Below, in pieces: positions 17,041 to 26,060 of a stretch of DNA of 64,000 nucleotides. The stretch covers positions 62,001 through 126,000 of the forward strand of contig NZ_BCYV01000009.1 in NCBI RefSeq assembly GCF_001598375.1, given 5' to 3'. The notes under the pieces are model-generated. The model searched no databases. It saw nothing but the letters and a program-made list of their open reading frames with translations, and was not told the origin of the DNA. Source of the DNA: Novosphingobium capsulatum NBRC 12533. Its GTDB lineage: Bacteria > Pseudomonadota > Alphaproteobacteria > Sphingomonadales > Sphingomonadaceae. Position numbers and translations under genes: made by a program. Every line of letters begins with the position of its first letter. Positions within the stretch are counted from its first letter, which is position 1.

Positions 17041-17528
17041 TATTCCGCGTAGAGAGCGTCAATCAACAGGCGGTCCGCGTTCCATTCGGGCACCGCTTCG
17101 GCGCGCATCGGCACCATGAAGCGCTTGCCATCGGGCCGCTCGATATCGAGCACGTCACCCGCGCCATAATTGTCCACGCCCACGCAGGTGCCCAGCACGG
17201 CGCCGTCGGTGGAATGAGCCGGCAGGCCGATCAGATCGGCATGGTAATATTCGCCGTCGGCGAGCGGCGGCAGGGCCGAACGCGGGACGGTCAGTGCCGT
17301 GCTGCGCAGGCCTTCTGCCGCATTGCGCGTGGTGACTTCGGCAAAGCGGGCGATTGCCCCGCCCTTGCCGTCGTCGCGCAGCTTTTCAAGGGTCAGCGTG
17401 CCGCCGTTGAACGCCTTGTAGGCTTTCAACGCCGCCACGCCTTCACCAAACAGCTTGAGGCGCACCTCGCCGGCCACGCCATGCGCGCCGGCGATGGCCG
17501 CAAGCGTGACCGGACGATCATGCGTCAT
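17040..17528 (-). CDS. rimM: 16S rRNA processing protein RimM
   Basis: 162 residues. RimM binds S19 in the 30S head and helps 30S maturation. The N-terminal barrel (VTLAAIAGAHGVAGEVRLKLFGE) and the C-terminal PRC-barrel (LIGLPAHSTDGAVLGTCVGVDNYGAGDVLDI in part, then FMVPMRAEAVPEWN) are canonical. It follows rpsP by 15 bases. In most bacteria trmD follows directly; here vapBC intervenes. Confidence 0.96.
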   Translation of the reverse strand: MTHDRPVTLAAIAGAHGVAGEVRLKLFGEGVAALKAYKAFNGGTLTLEKLRDDGKGGAIARFAEVTTRNAAEGLRSTALTVPRSALPPLADGEYYHADLIGLPAHSTDGAVLGTCVGVDNYGAGDVLDIERPDGKRFMVPMRAEAVPEWNADRLLIDALYAE

Positions 17529-17543
17529 GCCGCTTGCCTAAGC

Positions 17544-17942
17544 TCAGGCTTCGGTGGCTTCGGCAGCCGGTTCGGCGCTGGCAGCAGCGGCCGCTTCAGC
17601 AGCAGCAGCGGCCTTTTCAGCGCGATCTTCAGCGCGTTCCTTGGCCTTCTTGCCGGGTTCGCCAGCCTGCGGGTTGTTGGTGGGGGCGCGTTCCTTGATG
17701 CCGGCCTTGTCGAGCAGACGGGCAACGCGGTCGGTCGGCTGGGCGCCAACGCCGAGCCAGTAGCGCACGCGGTCTTCGACCAGGCGCACGCGGTCTTCGG
17801 CGTCCTTGGCGAGCAGCGGGTTGTAGGTGCCCACCTGCTCCAGATACTTGCCATCGCGCGGGGCGCGGCTGTTCGAAGCAACGATCTTGTAATAGGGGCG
17901 CTTCTTGGAACCGCCACGCGACAGACGCAGAGAAACAGACAT
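17544..17942 (-). CDS. rpsP: 30S ribosomal protein S16
   Basis: 132 residues. The first ~80 ([47 protein letters not shown]) are standard S16. The remaining ~50 form an Ala/Glu/Lys-rich low-complexity tail, an extension common in sphingomonads. The ATG at 17942 is preferred over the upstream frame because it has AAAGGTAG before it and gives the normal N-terminus. It lies 39 bases downstream of ffh. Confidence 0.97.
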   Translation of the reverse strand: MSVSLRLSRGGSKKRPYYKIVASNSRAPRDGKYLEQVGTYNPLLAKDAEDRVRLVEDRVRYWLGVGAQPTDRVARLLDKAGIKERAPTNNPQAGEPGKKAKERAEDRAEKAAAAAEAAAAASAEPAAEATEA

Positions 17943-17981
17943 TCGACTACCTTTCAAACAAACTGAAAAATCAGGATAAAA

Positions 17982-19505
17982 TCATTTCTTCTTGAGCAGG
18001 TCAGCCAGGTTTGACGGCAAGCCGCCACTGCCCATGCCGGGCAGGCCGGGAAGGCCGCCACCGCCGCCCATACCGCCAAGGCCGCCGCCCATGCCGCCGC
18101 CGAGCCCACCGGGGCCGGCCTGCTGATCAAGGCCCGGCATCGCGGCGCCAAGGCCACCCTTGCCGAACAGCGCGCCCAGGCCCTTGAGGCCGCCCATCTT
18201 CTTGATCTGCTTCATGGCCTTGGCCATTTCCATGTGCATCTTCAGAAGCTTGTTGACGTCCTGCACCGTGGTGCCGGACCCCTTGGCGACGCGGATCTTG
18301 CGCTTGGCGTTCAAGAGTTCGGGCTTGGTGCGCTCCTTGGCCGTCATCGAACCGATGATCGCATCCATGTGCAGCAGCACCTTGTCGTCCATGCCCGACT
18401 GCGCCATCGCCGCCTTGGCCTTCTTCATGCCCGGCATCAGGCCCGCGAGCGCGCCCAGGCCGCCCATGCGCTGCATCTGCTGCAACTGCATGCGCAGATC
18501 GTTCATGTCGAACTGGCCCTTGGCCATGCGCGCGGCGAGCTTTTCAGCTTCGTCCTGCTTGATCGTCGCCGCCGCCTTTTCGACGATCGAGACGATATCG
18601 CCCATGCCCAGGATGCGGCCGGCAACACGTTCGGGCTGGAACGGTTCGATCGCGTCGAGCTTTTCGCCGGTGGCGGCAAACTTGATCGGCTTGCCGGTAA
18701 CCGCGCGCATCGACAGCGCCGCACCGCCGCGGGCATCGCCATCCATGCGGGTCAGCACCACGCCGGTCAGGTCAACCTCGCCAGCGAACGCCTGCGCCAC
18801 GTTGACCGCGTCCTGGCCGGTCAGCGAGTCGACGACGAGCAGCGTTTCCTTGGGCACAGAGATGGCGGCCACGGCCTTCATCTCGTCCATCAGCGCCTGG
18901 TCGACGTGGAGACGGCCGGCGGTATCGAGCAGCAGCACGTCCACGGCCTGAAGCTTGGCGGAATGCAGTGCGCGCGTGGCGATTTCCACCGGCGACTGGC
19001 CCGGCACGATGGGCAGCGTGGCAACGCCGGCCTGCTCGCCCAGCACGCGCAGTTGTTCCTGGGCGGCGGGGCGATTGACGTCGAGCGACGCCATCATCAC
19101 CTTCTTGCCGCGCTTTTCCTTGAGCAGCTTGCCGATCTTGGCCGTGCTGGTGGTCTTGCCCGAACCCTGCAGGCCGACCATCATGATCACCACCGGCGGG
19201 GCGGCGGCCAGATCGAGATCGGCTGCCTCGCTGCCGAGCATTTCGACCAGGGCATCGTTGACGATCTTGACGACCTGCTGGCCCGGCGTGACCGACTTCA
19301 GGACCGACTGGCCAACGGCTTCTTCGGTAACGCGATCGATGAAGCGGCGCACCACCGGCAAGGCCACGTCGGCCTCCAGCAGGGCGATGCGCACTTCGCG
19401 CATGGCGGCGCGAACATCGTCCTCGGAAAGCGCGCCGCGCCCGCGCAGGCGGTCGAATACACCGCCAAGCCGGTCGGAAAGACTGTCGAACACGCGCTGC
19501 TCCAT
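17982..19505 (-). CDS. ffh: Signal recognition particle protein Ffh (SRP54)
   Basis: 507 residues. N-domain four-helix bundle, then the G-domain with P-loop GLQGSGKTTS at 111-120, DTAGRLHVD and TRMDGDARGG, and the Met-rich M-domain (MQLQQMQRMGG, MKKAKAAMAQSGMDD) that binds signal peptides and 4.5S RNA. The C-terminal ~60 residues are extremely Gly/Met rich. Its receptor FtsY is encoded at 23653. The ATG at 19505 matches the family start; the frame stays open further upstream. It probably heads the rpsP operon transcript. Confidence 0.96.
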   Translation of the reverse strand: MEQRVFDSLSDRLGGVFDRLRGRGALSEDDVRAAMREVRIALLEADVALPVVRRFIDRVTEEAVGQSVLKSVTPGQQVVKIVNDALVEMLGSEAADLDLAAAPPVVIMMVGLQGSGKTTSTAKIGKLLKEKRGKKVMMASLDVNRPAAQEQLRVLGEQAGVATLPIVPGQSPVEIATRALHSAKLQAVDVLLLDTAGRLHVDQALMDEMKAVAAISVPKETLLVVDSLTGQDAVNVAQAFAGEVDLTGVVLTRMDGDARGGAALSMRAVTGKPIKFAATGEKLDAIEPFQPERVAGRILGMGDIVSIVEKAAATIKQDEAEKLAARMAKGQFDMNDLRMQLQQMQRMGGLGALAGLMPGMKKAKAAMAQSGMDDKVLLHMDAIIGSMTAKERTKPELLNAKRKIRVAKGSGTTVQDVNKLLKMHMEMAKAMKQIKKMGGLKGLGALFGKGGLGAAMPGLDQQAGPGGLGGGMGGGLGGMGGGGGLPGLPGMGSGGLPSNLADLLKKK

Positions 19506-19828
19506 CGCCAAACGGGCGCCGCCAGCCAGATAACGCGAAAAACGCCGGTGGGCGAAACCTCGCCGACCAGCGTGCGCCATCCAACAGGGGGCGTACAAAT
19601 CGAATCTGCACAAGCGCCGGCGAATCCCGGCTCTGGCAGAGCGGTGCCCTTACCCGCGCCCCTGCCCGATTGCAACCCTGCGCCGCGCCCACCTGCGGCA
19701 AAATGCCGGCCAAGCGGGGGCTTTGGGCCCCTTAACCAATCTTTCAACAGCCTGCACGTAGTTTCCCGCAGGTGGGTAACAGGGCATGCATGCAAGCTGC
19801 CCCCCGGGGGAAACGAGCAGGTAACGGT
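19506..19828. other. Intergenic region between divergent ffh and the GGDEF-EAL gene
   Basis: 323 bases holding, by position, both divergent promoters. I see no convincing small gene or RNA gene. The half nearer ffh is very GC-rich; a more AT-rich stretch (TTAACCAATCTTTCAACAG near 19733-19751) precedes the GGDEF-EAL gene. Confidence 0.5.
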
Positions 19829-21517
19829 ATGGCAAGTGCGGCAATGGAAAGCGGCCAACCCGCATCAGCGGCACCAACCGGCATCGCCCGTGCCGAGCGC
19901 GATGTCGTCGCCCTGGGCATCATCACCGCAGCGATCATCCTGTTCGTGGGGTCCGGTTCGGCAGTGCTCACCCGCGCCTTGCGCCATGTGCTGTTCGGCG
20001 GGGCGAGTGTCGATTCGGTGCTGGCCAATGCGCTCTTGCTCAATATTGCGCTGATCATCTTTGGCTGGCGCCGGTATGTGGAACTGACCGGCGAAGTGCG
20101 CGAGCGGCGCCGGGCCGAGGAAACAGCGCGTACCCTGGCCTTTACCGATCCGCTGACCGGCTGCCTTAATCGCCGCAGCCTGGATGGCGCGATCGAAGCC
20201 CTGGTGGCCGAGGCCCGCGCCCATGGCGACGCCGTGGCGCTGTTCATGCTCGACCTCGACAAGTTCAAGCGCGCCAACGATCTGCATGGCCACCAGACCG
20301 GCGACGCGGTGCTGGTGGCAACGGCCGATCGCCTGCGCGCCACGCTGCCGCCGGGCGCGATCATCGCCCGCATCGGAGGCGACGAATTCACCTGCGCCAT
20401 GCGGTTTGACCCGGCGCGCGCGGCGATGGTCGAGCAACTGGCCGAAAAGCTCAATGCCACGCTGGGCGAGCCGGTGCGCCTGCCTGATTGCGAGGTGGAT
20501 ATTTCCGGGTCGATCGGCCTGGCGCGCAGCGATGGCGCCACCATGCCACCCCAGGCTGACGACGCGACGATCGCTGCCCGCCTGCAACACCACGCCGATC
20601 TCGCCATGTACCAGGCCAAGAGCGGCGGCCGCAATCGCTTCTGCTGGTTCGACCCGACGATGGAAAAGGAACTGCGGTTCCGCGCCGAGCTGGAAACCGG
20701 CATCCGCGAAGGCATCGCGCGCGGCGAATTCGTGCCCTATTACGAAAAGCAGATCGACATCGACACCGGCCGGCTTTCCGGTTTCGAGATGCTGGCCCGC
20801 TGGCAATCGCCGCGCCATGGCCTGATCGCGCCCGACGTGTTCATTCCCGTGGCCGAGGAAATCGGCGTGATTGCCGAACTTTCGGAGTCGCTGATCCGCC
20901 AGGCGCTGGTCGATGCCCGCGAATGGGATCCCTCGCTCACGCTGTCGGTCAATGTCTCGCCTTTGCAGCTGCGTGACCCCTGGTTTGCGCAGCGCCTGCT
21001 CAAGCTGTTGGTCGAGGCCAATTTCCCCCCGCACCGGCTGGACGTGGAAATCACCGAAACCTGCCTGCACGAAAACCTGCCGCTGGTCCGCTCGCTGGTC
21101 GCCAGCCTCAAGAACCAGGGCATCCGCTTGAGCCTTGATGATTTCGGCACTGGCTACAGCTCGATCGCGCAGCTGCGCTCGCTGCCGTTTGACCGCATCA
21201 AGATCGACCGCAGCTTTGTCTCCACGCTCGACAGCTGCAAGGACAGCGCCACGATCGTGGCCGCGATCACCTCGCTCGGCCAGGGGCTGGATCTGCCGCT
21301 GACCGCCGAAGGGATCGAAACCGAGGGCGTGCTCGAAGAGCTGCGCAAGCTGGGCTCGTTCAAGGGCCAGGGCTTCCTCTATGGCCATCCGCAGGATGCC
21401 CAGACGGTGCGCGCCGCACTGGCCGCCGACGATCTGCTGATCGGCAACGCCACCCCGGCCGACGCAGCCGCGCAAGAGCCGGCAACGCCAGGCCAGAACC
21501 GCGCCGCGCTCGGCTGA
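19829..21517 (+). CDS. Membrane-anchored GGDEF-EAL protein (c-di-GMP cyclase/phosphodiesterase)
   Basis: 562 residues. Two N-terminal membrane helices (about residues 27-48 and 64-80) are followed by a GGDEF domain with intact RIGGDEF but no obvious RxxD inhibitory site, and then an EAL domain. The EAL signature itself reads EML (GFEMLARW), but other catalytic positions look intact: VEITETCL, DDFGTGYSS, KIDRSFV and AEGIET. It may therefore both make and cleave c-di-GMP. The start at 19829 is the first Met consistent with a short N-terminal tail; the ribosome site is weak. Transcribed alone. Confidence 0.9.
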   Translation: MASAAMESGQPASAAPTGIARAERDVVALGIITAAIILFVGSGSAVLTRALRHVLFGGASVDSVLANALLLNIALIIFGWRRYVELTGEVRERRRAEETARTLAFTDPLTGCLNRRSLDGAIEALVAEARAHGDAVALFMLDLDKFKRANDLHGHQTGDAVLVATADRLRATLPPGAIIARIGGDEFTCAMRFDPARAAMVEQLAEKLNATLGEPVRLPDCEVDISGSIGLARSDGATMPPQADDATIAARLQHHADLAMYQAKSGGRNRFCWFDPTMEKELRFRAELETGIREGIARGEFVPYYEKQIDIDTGRLSGFEMLARWQSPRHGLIAPDVFIPVAEEIGVIAELSESLIRQALVDAREWDPSLTLSVNVSPLQLRDPWFAQRLLKLLVEANFPPHRLDVEITETCLHENLPLVRSLVASLKNQGIRLSLDDFGTGYSSIAQLRSLPFDRIKIDRSFVSTLDSCKDSATIVAAITSLGQGLDLPLTAEGIETEGVLEELRKLGSFKGQGFLYGHPQDAQTVRAALAADDLLIGNATPADAAAQEPATPGQNRAALG

Positions 21518-21578
21518 ACCCGGTGTGACAAGCAGCGCAGCCATTGCGCCGCCACCCTTTGCCGCCTAGATCGCGCCC

Positions 21579-22400
21579 ATGCGTATTCCGTTCATCAAGA
21601 TGCATGGCCTGGGCAACGATTTCGTCGTGATCGACGCGCGCGAAACCGCGCTGCCGGTCTCGCCCGCGCGCGCCGCGGCGCTGGCCGATCGCCACACCGG
21701 CATCGGCTGCGACCAGTTCATCGTGCTGGAACCGTCGGACCAGGCCGATGTGAAGATGCGCATCTTCAATCCCGATGGCAGCGAAGTGGGCGCCTGCGGC
21801 AACGCCAGCCGCGCCGTGGGCCTGCTGCTGGGCGGCGAACGAGCGGGCAGCACCCGGATCGAAACCGGCGGCGGCCTGATCGAGGCGCAGGCAAGCGAGG
21901 CCGGCATCGCGGTGGACATGGGCGCCCCCCGGTTCGACTGGAATGCCATTCCATTGGCCTATGCCATGGATACCATGGCCATGCCGCTGGCCTGGGAAGA
22001 CCTGGAAAACCCCGTGGCCGTCAACGTGGGCAACCCCCACGCCGTGTTCTTCGTGCCCGATGCCGCCGCAGTGGACCTGGCCCGGCTCGGCCCGCTCATC
22101 GAGCATGACCCAGTCTTTCCCGAACGCGTCAACGTCAACGTGGCCAGCCTGGTCGGCCCCGATCACCTCTCGCTGCGGGTGTGGGAGCGTGGCGCCGGGC
22201 TGACCCGCGCCTGCGGCACCGGCGCCTGCGCCACGGCAGTGGCGGCGATGCGCCGCAAGCTGGTGGGACGGAGCGTGACGGTCGATCTGCCCGGCGGCGC
22301 GTTGCGGATCGATTGGCCCGAAGGCGGCCATATCGTCATGACCGGCCCTGCCACCACCAGCTTCGAAGGCGCATTCGACGACGCGCTCTACCCGCTCTGA
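21579..22400 (+). CDS. dapF: Diaminopimelate epimerase
   Basis: 273 residues. Interconverts LL- and meso-diaminopimelate for lysine and peptidoglycan. Both catalytic cysteines are in place: Cys73 in GACGNASR and Cys212 in ACGTGAC. The N-terminus IPFIKMHGLGNDFVVID is canonical. It is the first gene of a + strand series dapF-mtaB-ftsY-yciB with near-zero gaps. Confidence 0.97.
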   Translation: MRIPFIKMHGLGNDFVVIDARETALPVSPARAAALADRHTGIGCDQFIVLEPSDQADVKMRIFNPDGSEVGACGNASRAVGLLLGGERAGSTRIETGGGLIEAQASEAGIAVDMGAPRFDWNAIPLAYAMDTMAMPLAWEDLENPVAVNVGNPHAVFFVPDAAAVDLARLGPLIEHDPVFPERVNVNVASLVGPDHLSLRVWERGAGLTRACGTGACATAVAAMRRKLVGRSVTVDLPGGALRIDWPEGGHIVMTGPATTSFEGAFDDALYPL

Positions 22401-22408
22401 GGCCGGCC

Positions 22409-23656
22409 TTGGCCCAAGCAGCCTCTGCGCCTGACGTGGCAACCGATCCTGTGCTGGCCGATCCTGCGCTGCCCGATCCGGCTGGCGTGGTGACGCTGGG
22501 CTGCCGCATGAACCTGTCGGAAAGCGAGACGATCCGCCATCTGCTGGCCGCCGCGCCCACGCCCACGGTGGTGGTCAATTCCTGCGCCGTCACGGCAGAG
22601 GCGGTGCGCCAGTCGCGCCGCGCCGTGCGCCGCCTGCGCCGCGATCATCCCGGGGCACGCCTGCTTGTCACCGGCTGCGCCGCCACGATCGATCCCGCCG
22701 GCTTTGCCGCCATGGCAGAGGTGGATGGCGTGGTGCCCAACGCAGCCAAGCTCGATCCCGCCCGCTGGCAGGTGCCTGCCCCGGCCGTGCCCGTCGCCGC
22801 ATCCGAGCGGCATACCCGCGCGTTCGTGGCGGTGCAGAACGGCTGCGACCACGCCTGCACGTTCTGCATCATTCCGGCCGGGCGTGGGGCCAGCCGATCG
22901 GTGCCCGTGGTGCAGGTGCTCCACACCCTGGCCGGCCATCTGGCCCACGGCGTGGCAGAGGTGGTGCTGACCGGCGTTGACCTGACAAGCTGGGGCGCAG
23001 GCTTGCCAGAACCGGCGCGCCTGGGCGATCTGGTGGCGGCGATCCTGCGCGCGTTCCCCGCCCTGCCCCGGCTGCGGCTATCTTCGGTCGACGGGGTGGA
23101 AATCGATCCGCTGCTGCTCGACCTCTTGTGCCACGAAGCGCGGGTGATGCCGCACGTGCATCTCTCGCTGCAATCGGGCGCAGACCTGGTGCTCAAGCGG
23201 ATGAAGCGCCGCCACAGCAGGGCCCAGGCGCTGGCCCTGGTAGAAACCCTGCGGCATCATCGCCCCGACATGGCGATCGGCGCCGACCTGATCGCCGGCT
23301 TTCCCACCGAAGACGCCGCCATGCATGCCGAGAACCTGAGCATCGTGGCGCAGGCCGGCATCGTCCACGGCCATGTCTTTCCCTATTCCCCCCGCCCCGG
23401 CACGCCAGCCGCGCGCATGCCGCAGGTGCCGCCGCCGGTGGTGCGCGAACGCGCCGCGCAACTGCGTGCCGCCGTGGCGCAAACCCGTGCGGCCTGGCTG
23501 CAAGGCCTGGTCGGCCGCCCTGCACAAGTGCTTGCCGAACGCGACGGCACCGGCCATGGCCCGGATTTCGCGCCCTATCGCCTGCCTGCCGGCACTGCGC
23601 CGGGCAGCCTGGTGACGCTGACACCTGAAAGAATCGAAGAAGGAATGCTGGCATGA
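22409..23656 (+). CDS. mtaB: tRNA t6A37 methylthiotransferase MtaB
   Basis: 415 residues from a TTG start eight bases after dapF; no ATG gives a full-length protein, and a downstream GTG is a possible alternative. It adds a methylthio group to t6A37 of ANN-decoding tRNAs. The UPF0004 domain has its three cluster cysteines (Cys32 in GCRMN, Cys59 in NSCAVT, Cys90 in TGCAA). The radical-SAM motif CDHACTFC spans 146-153. The C-terminal TRAM-like end is short. It overlaps ftsY by four bases. dapF-mtaB-ftsY is a common alphaproteobacterial arrangement. Confidence 0.93.
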   Translation: MAQAASAPDVATDPVLADPALPDPAGVVTLGCRMNLSESETIRHLLAAAPTPTVVVNSCAVTAEAVRQSRRAVRRLRRDHPGARLLVTGCAATIDPAGFAAMAEVDGVVPNAAKLDPARWQVPAPAVPVAASERHTRAFVAVQNGCDHACTFCIIPAGRGASRSVPVVQVLHTLAGHLAHGVAEVVLTGVDLTSWGAGLPEPARLGDLVAAILRAFPALPRLRLSSVDGVEIDPLLLDLLCHEARVMPHVHLSLQSGADLVLKRMKRRHSRAQALALVETLRHHRPDMAIGADLIAGFPTEDAAMHAENLSIVAQAGIVHGHVFPYSPRPGTPAARMPQVPPPVVRERAAQLRAAVAQTRAAWLQGLVGRPAQVLAERDGTGHGPDFAPYRLPAGTAPGSLVTLTPERIEEGMLA

Positions 23657-24579
23657 GTAGCGACAGCTGGTCGGATCGCCTGGTAGGCGGGCTGCGCAAG
23701 ACCTCGGAGCGGCTGGCCGGCAACCTGGCGGGCTTTGGCGGCGCCACGCGCCTGAGCGAGGCCCAGCTCGACGAGATCGAGGACGCGCTGATCATGTCCG
23801 ACCTGGGCCCGCGCGCAGCGGCGCGCATCCGCGCCAAACTGGCCGGAGCCCGGTTCGAGCAGGGGCTCGATGATGCCACCCTGCGCGGCGCCGTGGCCGA
23901 TGAAATCGCCGCGATCCTGCGCGGCGTGGCCAAGCCGCTCGATATCGTGGCCTTTCCACGCCCGCAGGTGATCCTGGTGATCGGCGTCAATGGTTCGGGC
24001 AAGACCACGACGATCGCCAAGCTGGCGCACCTGTTCCAGGAACTGGACTATTCGGTGATGCTGGCGGCGGGCGATACGTTCCGTGCCGCCGCGATCGGCC
24101 AGCTCAAGGTCTGGGCCGATCGGCTGGGCGTGCCGATCATCACCGGGCCCGAAGGCGGCGATCCCGCCTCGATCGTGTTCGACGCGGTCAAGGCCGCTAC
24201 GGATGTGGGCACCGACGTGCTGATCGTCGACACCGCCGGCCGCCTGCAGAACAAGCGCGAGCTGATGGACGAACTGGCCAAGGTGCGCCGCGTGCTCGGC
24301 CGCCTCAACCCTGAGGCGCCGCACGATGTGGTGCTGGTGCTCGATGCCACCAACGGCCAGAACGCGCTGTCGCAGATCGAGATTTTCAAGGATGTGGCCG
24401 GCGTTTCCGGCCTGATCATGACCAAGCTGGATGGCACGGCGCGCGGCGGCGTGCTGGTGGCGGCCGCCGAACAGTATGGCCTGCCGATCCACGCCATCGG
24501 CGTTGGCGAAACCATCGACGACCTTCGGCCGTTCGATCCCGATCTGGTGGCCAAGGTGATTGCAGGGGTGTTTCAATGA
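23653..24579 (+). CDS. ftsY: Signal recognition particle receptor FtsY
   Basis: 308 residues. N-domain followed by the G-domain with GVNGSGKTTT, GDTFRAAA, DTAGRLQNK and TKLDGTARGG, all diagnostic for the SRP receptor that docks Ffh-ribosome complexes at the membrane. The long acidic A-domain of E. coli FtsY is absent, as usual in alphaproteobacteria. The start overlaps the mtaB stop (ATGA) and its own stop overlaps the next start. Confidence 0.97.
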   Translation: MSSDSWSDRLVGGLRKTSERLAGNLAGFGGATRLSEAQLDEIEDALIMSDLGPRAAARIRAKLAGARFEQGLDDATLRGAVADEIAAILRGVAKPLDIVAFPRPQVILVIGVNGSGKTTTIAKLAHLFQELDYSVMLAAGDTFRAAAIGQLKVWADRLGVPIITGPEGGDPASIVFDAVKAATDVGTDVLIVDTAGRLQNKRELMDELAKVRRVLGRLNPEAPHDVVLVLDATNGQNALSQIEIFKDVAGVSGLIMTKLDGTARGGVLVAAAEQYGLPIHAIGVGETIDDLRPFDPDLVAKVIAGVFQ

Positions 24580-25238
24580 GCGCGGACCAGGCCCAGCCCA
24601 AATCGCAGCCCAAATCATCCTGGGTGAACCTGGCGGTCGATTATGGGCCGCTGCTGGTGTTCTTCCTGGCCTATCGCCATTTCAGCCCGGACAAGAGCAG
24701 CGATGCTGGCGTGGGGGCCGTGGTGGCGATCACCAAGAGCACCGTGGTGTTCATGATCGCCACGGTAGCCGCGCTGATCGCGTCGAAATGGCGCCTGGGC
24801 AAGGTTTCGCCGATGCTGTGGCTGTCCACCACGCTGATCCTGGGCTTTGGCACGCTGACCGTGTTCCTCGGCGATCCGTTCTGGATCCAGATCAAGCCCA
24901 CGGTGATCTACCTGCTGTTTGCCGCTGGCCTGTTCATCGGCCTGGCGCGCGGCAAGGCGGTGCTGCGCATGCTGCTGCAAAGCGCGTTCGACGGGCTGGA
25001 TGAAACCGGCTGGCGCAAGCTGTCGCGCAACTGGGCGTGGTTCTTCCTGTTCCTGGCCGTGCTCAACGAAGTGCTGCGCCATACCCTGACCTTTGATGGC
25101 TGGCTGACGGCCAAGCTGTGGGGCGTGAGCGCACTCTCGTTCCTGTTCACCTTTGCCCAGATCCCGATGTTGCTGCGCCATGGCCTGGGCAGCGAACAGG
25201 GCGTGGAAGAGGCCGAGACCAACACGCCACACGATTGA
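24576..25238 (+). CDS. yciB: Inner-membrane septation protein A family (YciB/IspZ)
   Basis: 220 residues with five or more hydrophobic helices. WVNLAVDYGPLLVFFLAYRHF at the start and GLDETGWRKLSRNWAWFFLFLAVLNE near the middle are characteristic of YciB, an inner-membrane protein linked to cell-envelope synthesis and division. It has the four-base overlap with ftsY and is the last gene of the operon. Confidence 0.93.
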   Translation: MSADQAQPKSQPKSSWVNLAVDYGPLLVFFLAYRHFSPDKSSDAGVGAVVAITKSTVVFMIATVAALIASKWRLGKVSPMLWLSTTLILGFGTLTVFLGDPFWIQIKPTVIYLLFAAGLFIGLARGKAVLRMLLQSAFDGLDETGWRKLSRNWAWFFLFLAVLNEVLRHTLTFDGWLTAKLWGVSALSFLFTFAQIPMLLRHGLGSEQGVEEAETNTPHD

Positions 25239-25315
25239 TCGCACCGCGTGGGGGAACGCCAAGCCGCGTTCGGCGTTGGCCATGGCAAACCACCACGAAC
25301 GGGAGTGACCGTCAC

Positions 25316-25663
25316 ATGCGCCGTATTTTCCTTGCCCTTCCCGCCCTGATGCTGGCCGGCGCCAGCCTTGCCGCCTGCTCGGAAAAGACCCAGGACAAGA
25401 CGGCCGCCGCTGCCGACTCGGCCGCCAACGATGCGCAGAACGCCGCAAAGGATGCCGGCCGCGCCGCTGACAAGGCTGCCGATAGCGTGGGTGCCGCCGC
25501 CGACAAGGCGCTCGACAATGCCAGCCGGGCCGCTGACAAGGCCGCCGACGACGCTGGCCGCAAGATCGACAAGGCGGCCGACAAGGCCGGCACCGCCGCC
25601 GACAAGTTTGGCAATCGCGTGAAGCAGGGCGCCGACGAAGCGTCCGACACGCTCAAGCACTGA
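25316..25663 (+). CDS. Lipoprotein with LEA-like AADKAAD repeats
   Basis: 115 residues. The signal sequence ends in the lipobox LAAC, so Cys20 is probably lipidated. The rest is almost entirely repeats of the type AADKAADxA / ADKAxDNAS, an alternating Ala-Asp-Lys amphipathic helix resembling late-embryogenesis-abundant proteins or Lpp-like coiled coils. It could be an envelope stress or tethering lipoprotein; no catalytic residues are present. The start at 25316 follows GGGAGTGACC. Confidence 0.8.
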   Translation: MRRIFLALPALMLAGASLAACSEKTQDKTAAAADSAANDAQNAAKDAGRAADKAADSVGAAADKALDNASRAADKAADDAGRKIDKAADKAGTAADKFGNRVKQGADEASDTLKH

Positions 25664-25691
25664 TCTTGAACGCAGGCTCCGTGCCCCCGGC

Positions 25692-26060
25692 TCAGCCGGC
25701 CAGCAAGCCTTCCAGGCAAGCGGTCAACTGAGCGGGGGCATAGGGTTTGTGCATGATCTGTACATCGGCGAACTCTGCCTCCACCGCGCCATAACCGGTG
25801 GCGATGACGAAGGGGATGCCCCGCTCGCGCAAGGCGCGCGCCACTGGTGCCCCGGGTTGCCCATTGAGGTTCCAGTCCAGCACCGCTGCATCGAGGGATT
25901 CTGTCGCAGCCGCCGCGATGCCCTCTGCCTGCGTCCCCACCGGACCGATCACCAGCGCACCCTCGTCCTCCAGCACATCGGCCAGCATGGCAGCGACGAT
26001 GAACTCGTCCTCCACCACCAATATACGGCGACCAGACAGCGATGGGGCGCGGTCAGTCAT
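25692..26060 (-). CDS. Single-domain response regulator
   Basis: 122 residues, only a receiver domain: acidic pair VVEDEF at 16-19, phospho-acceptor Asp62 in LDWNLNG, and the conserved Lys in IMHKPYAP. There is no output domain. It overlaps the histidine kinase gene by four bases, which makes that kinase its obvious partner. Such stand-alone receivers paired with HWE kinases are common in alphaproteobacteria. Confidence 0.9.
   Translation of the reverse strand: MTDRAPSLSGRRILVVEDEFIVAAMLADVLEDEGALVIGPVGTQAEGIAAAATESLDAAVLDWNLNGQPGAPVARALRERGIPFVIATGYGAVEAEFADVQIMHKPYAPAQLTACLEGLLAG

Noticed and set aside
19506..19828. 4.5S RNA (ffs) gene next to ffh
   Set aside because: I looked for the conserved GGAA-tetraloop helix and found no convincing long hairpin of that kind.
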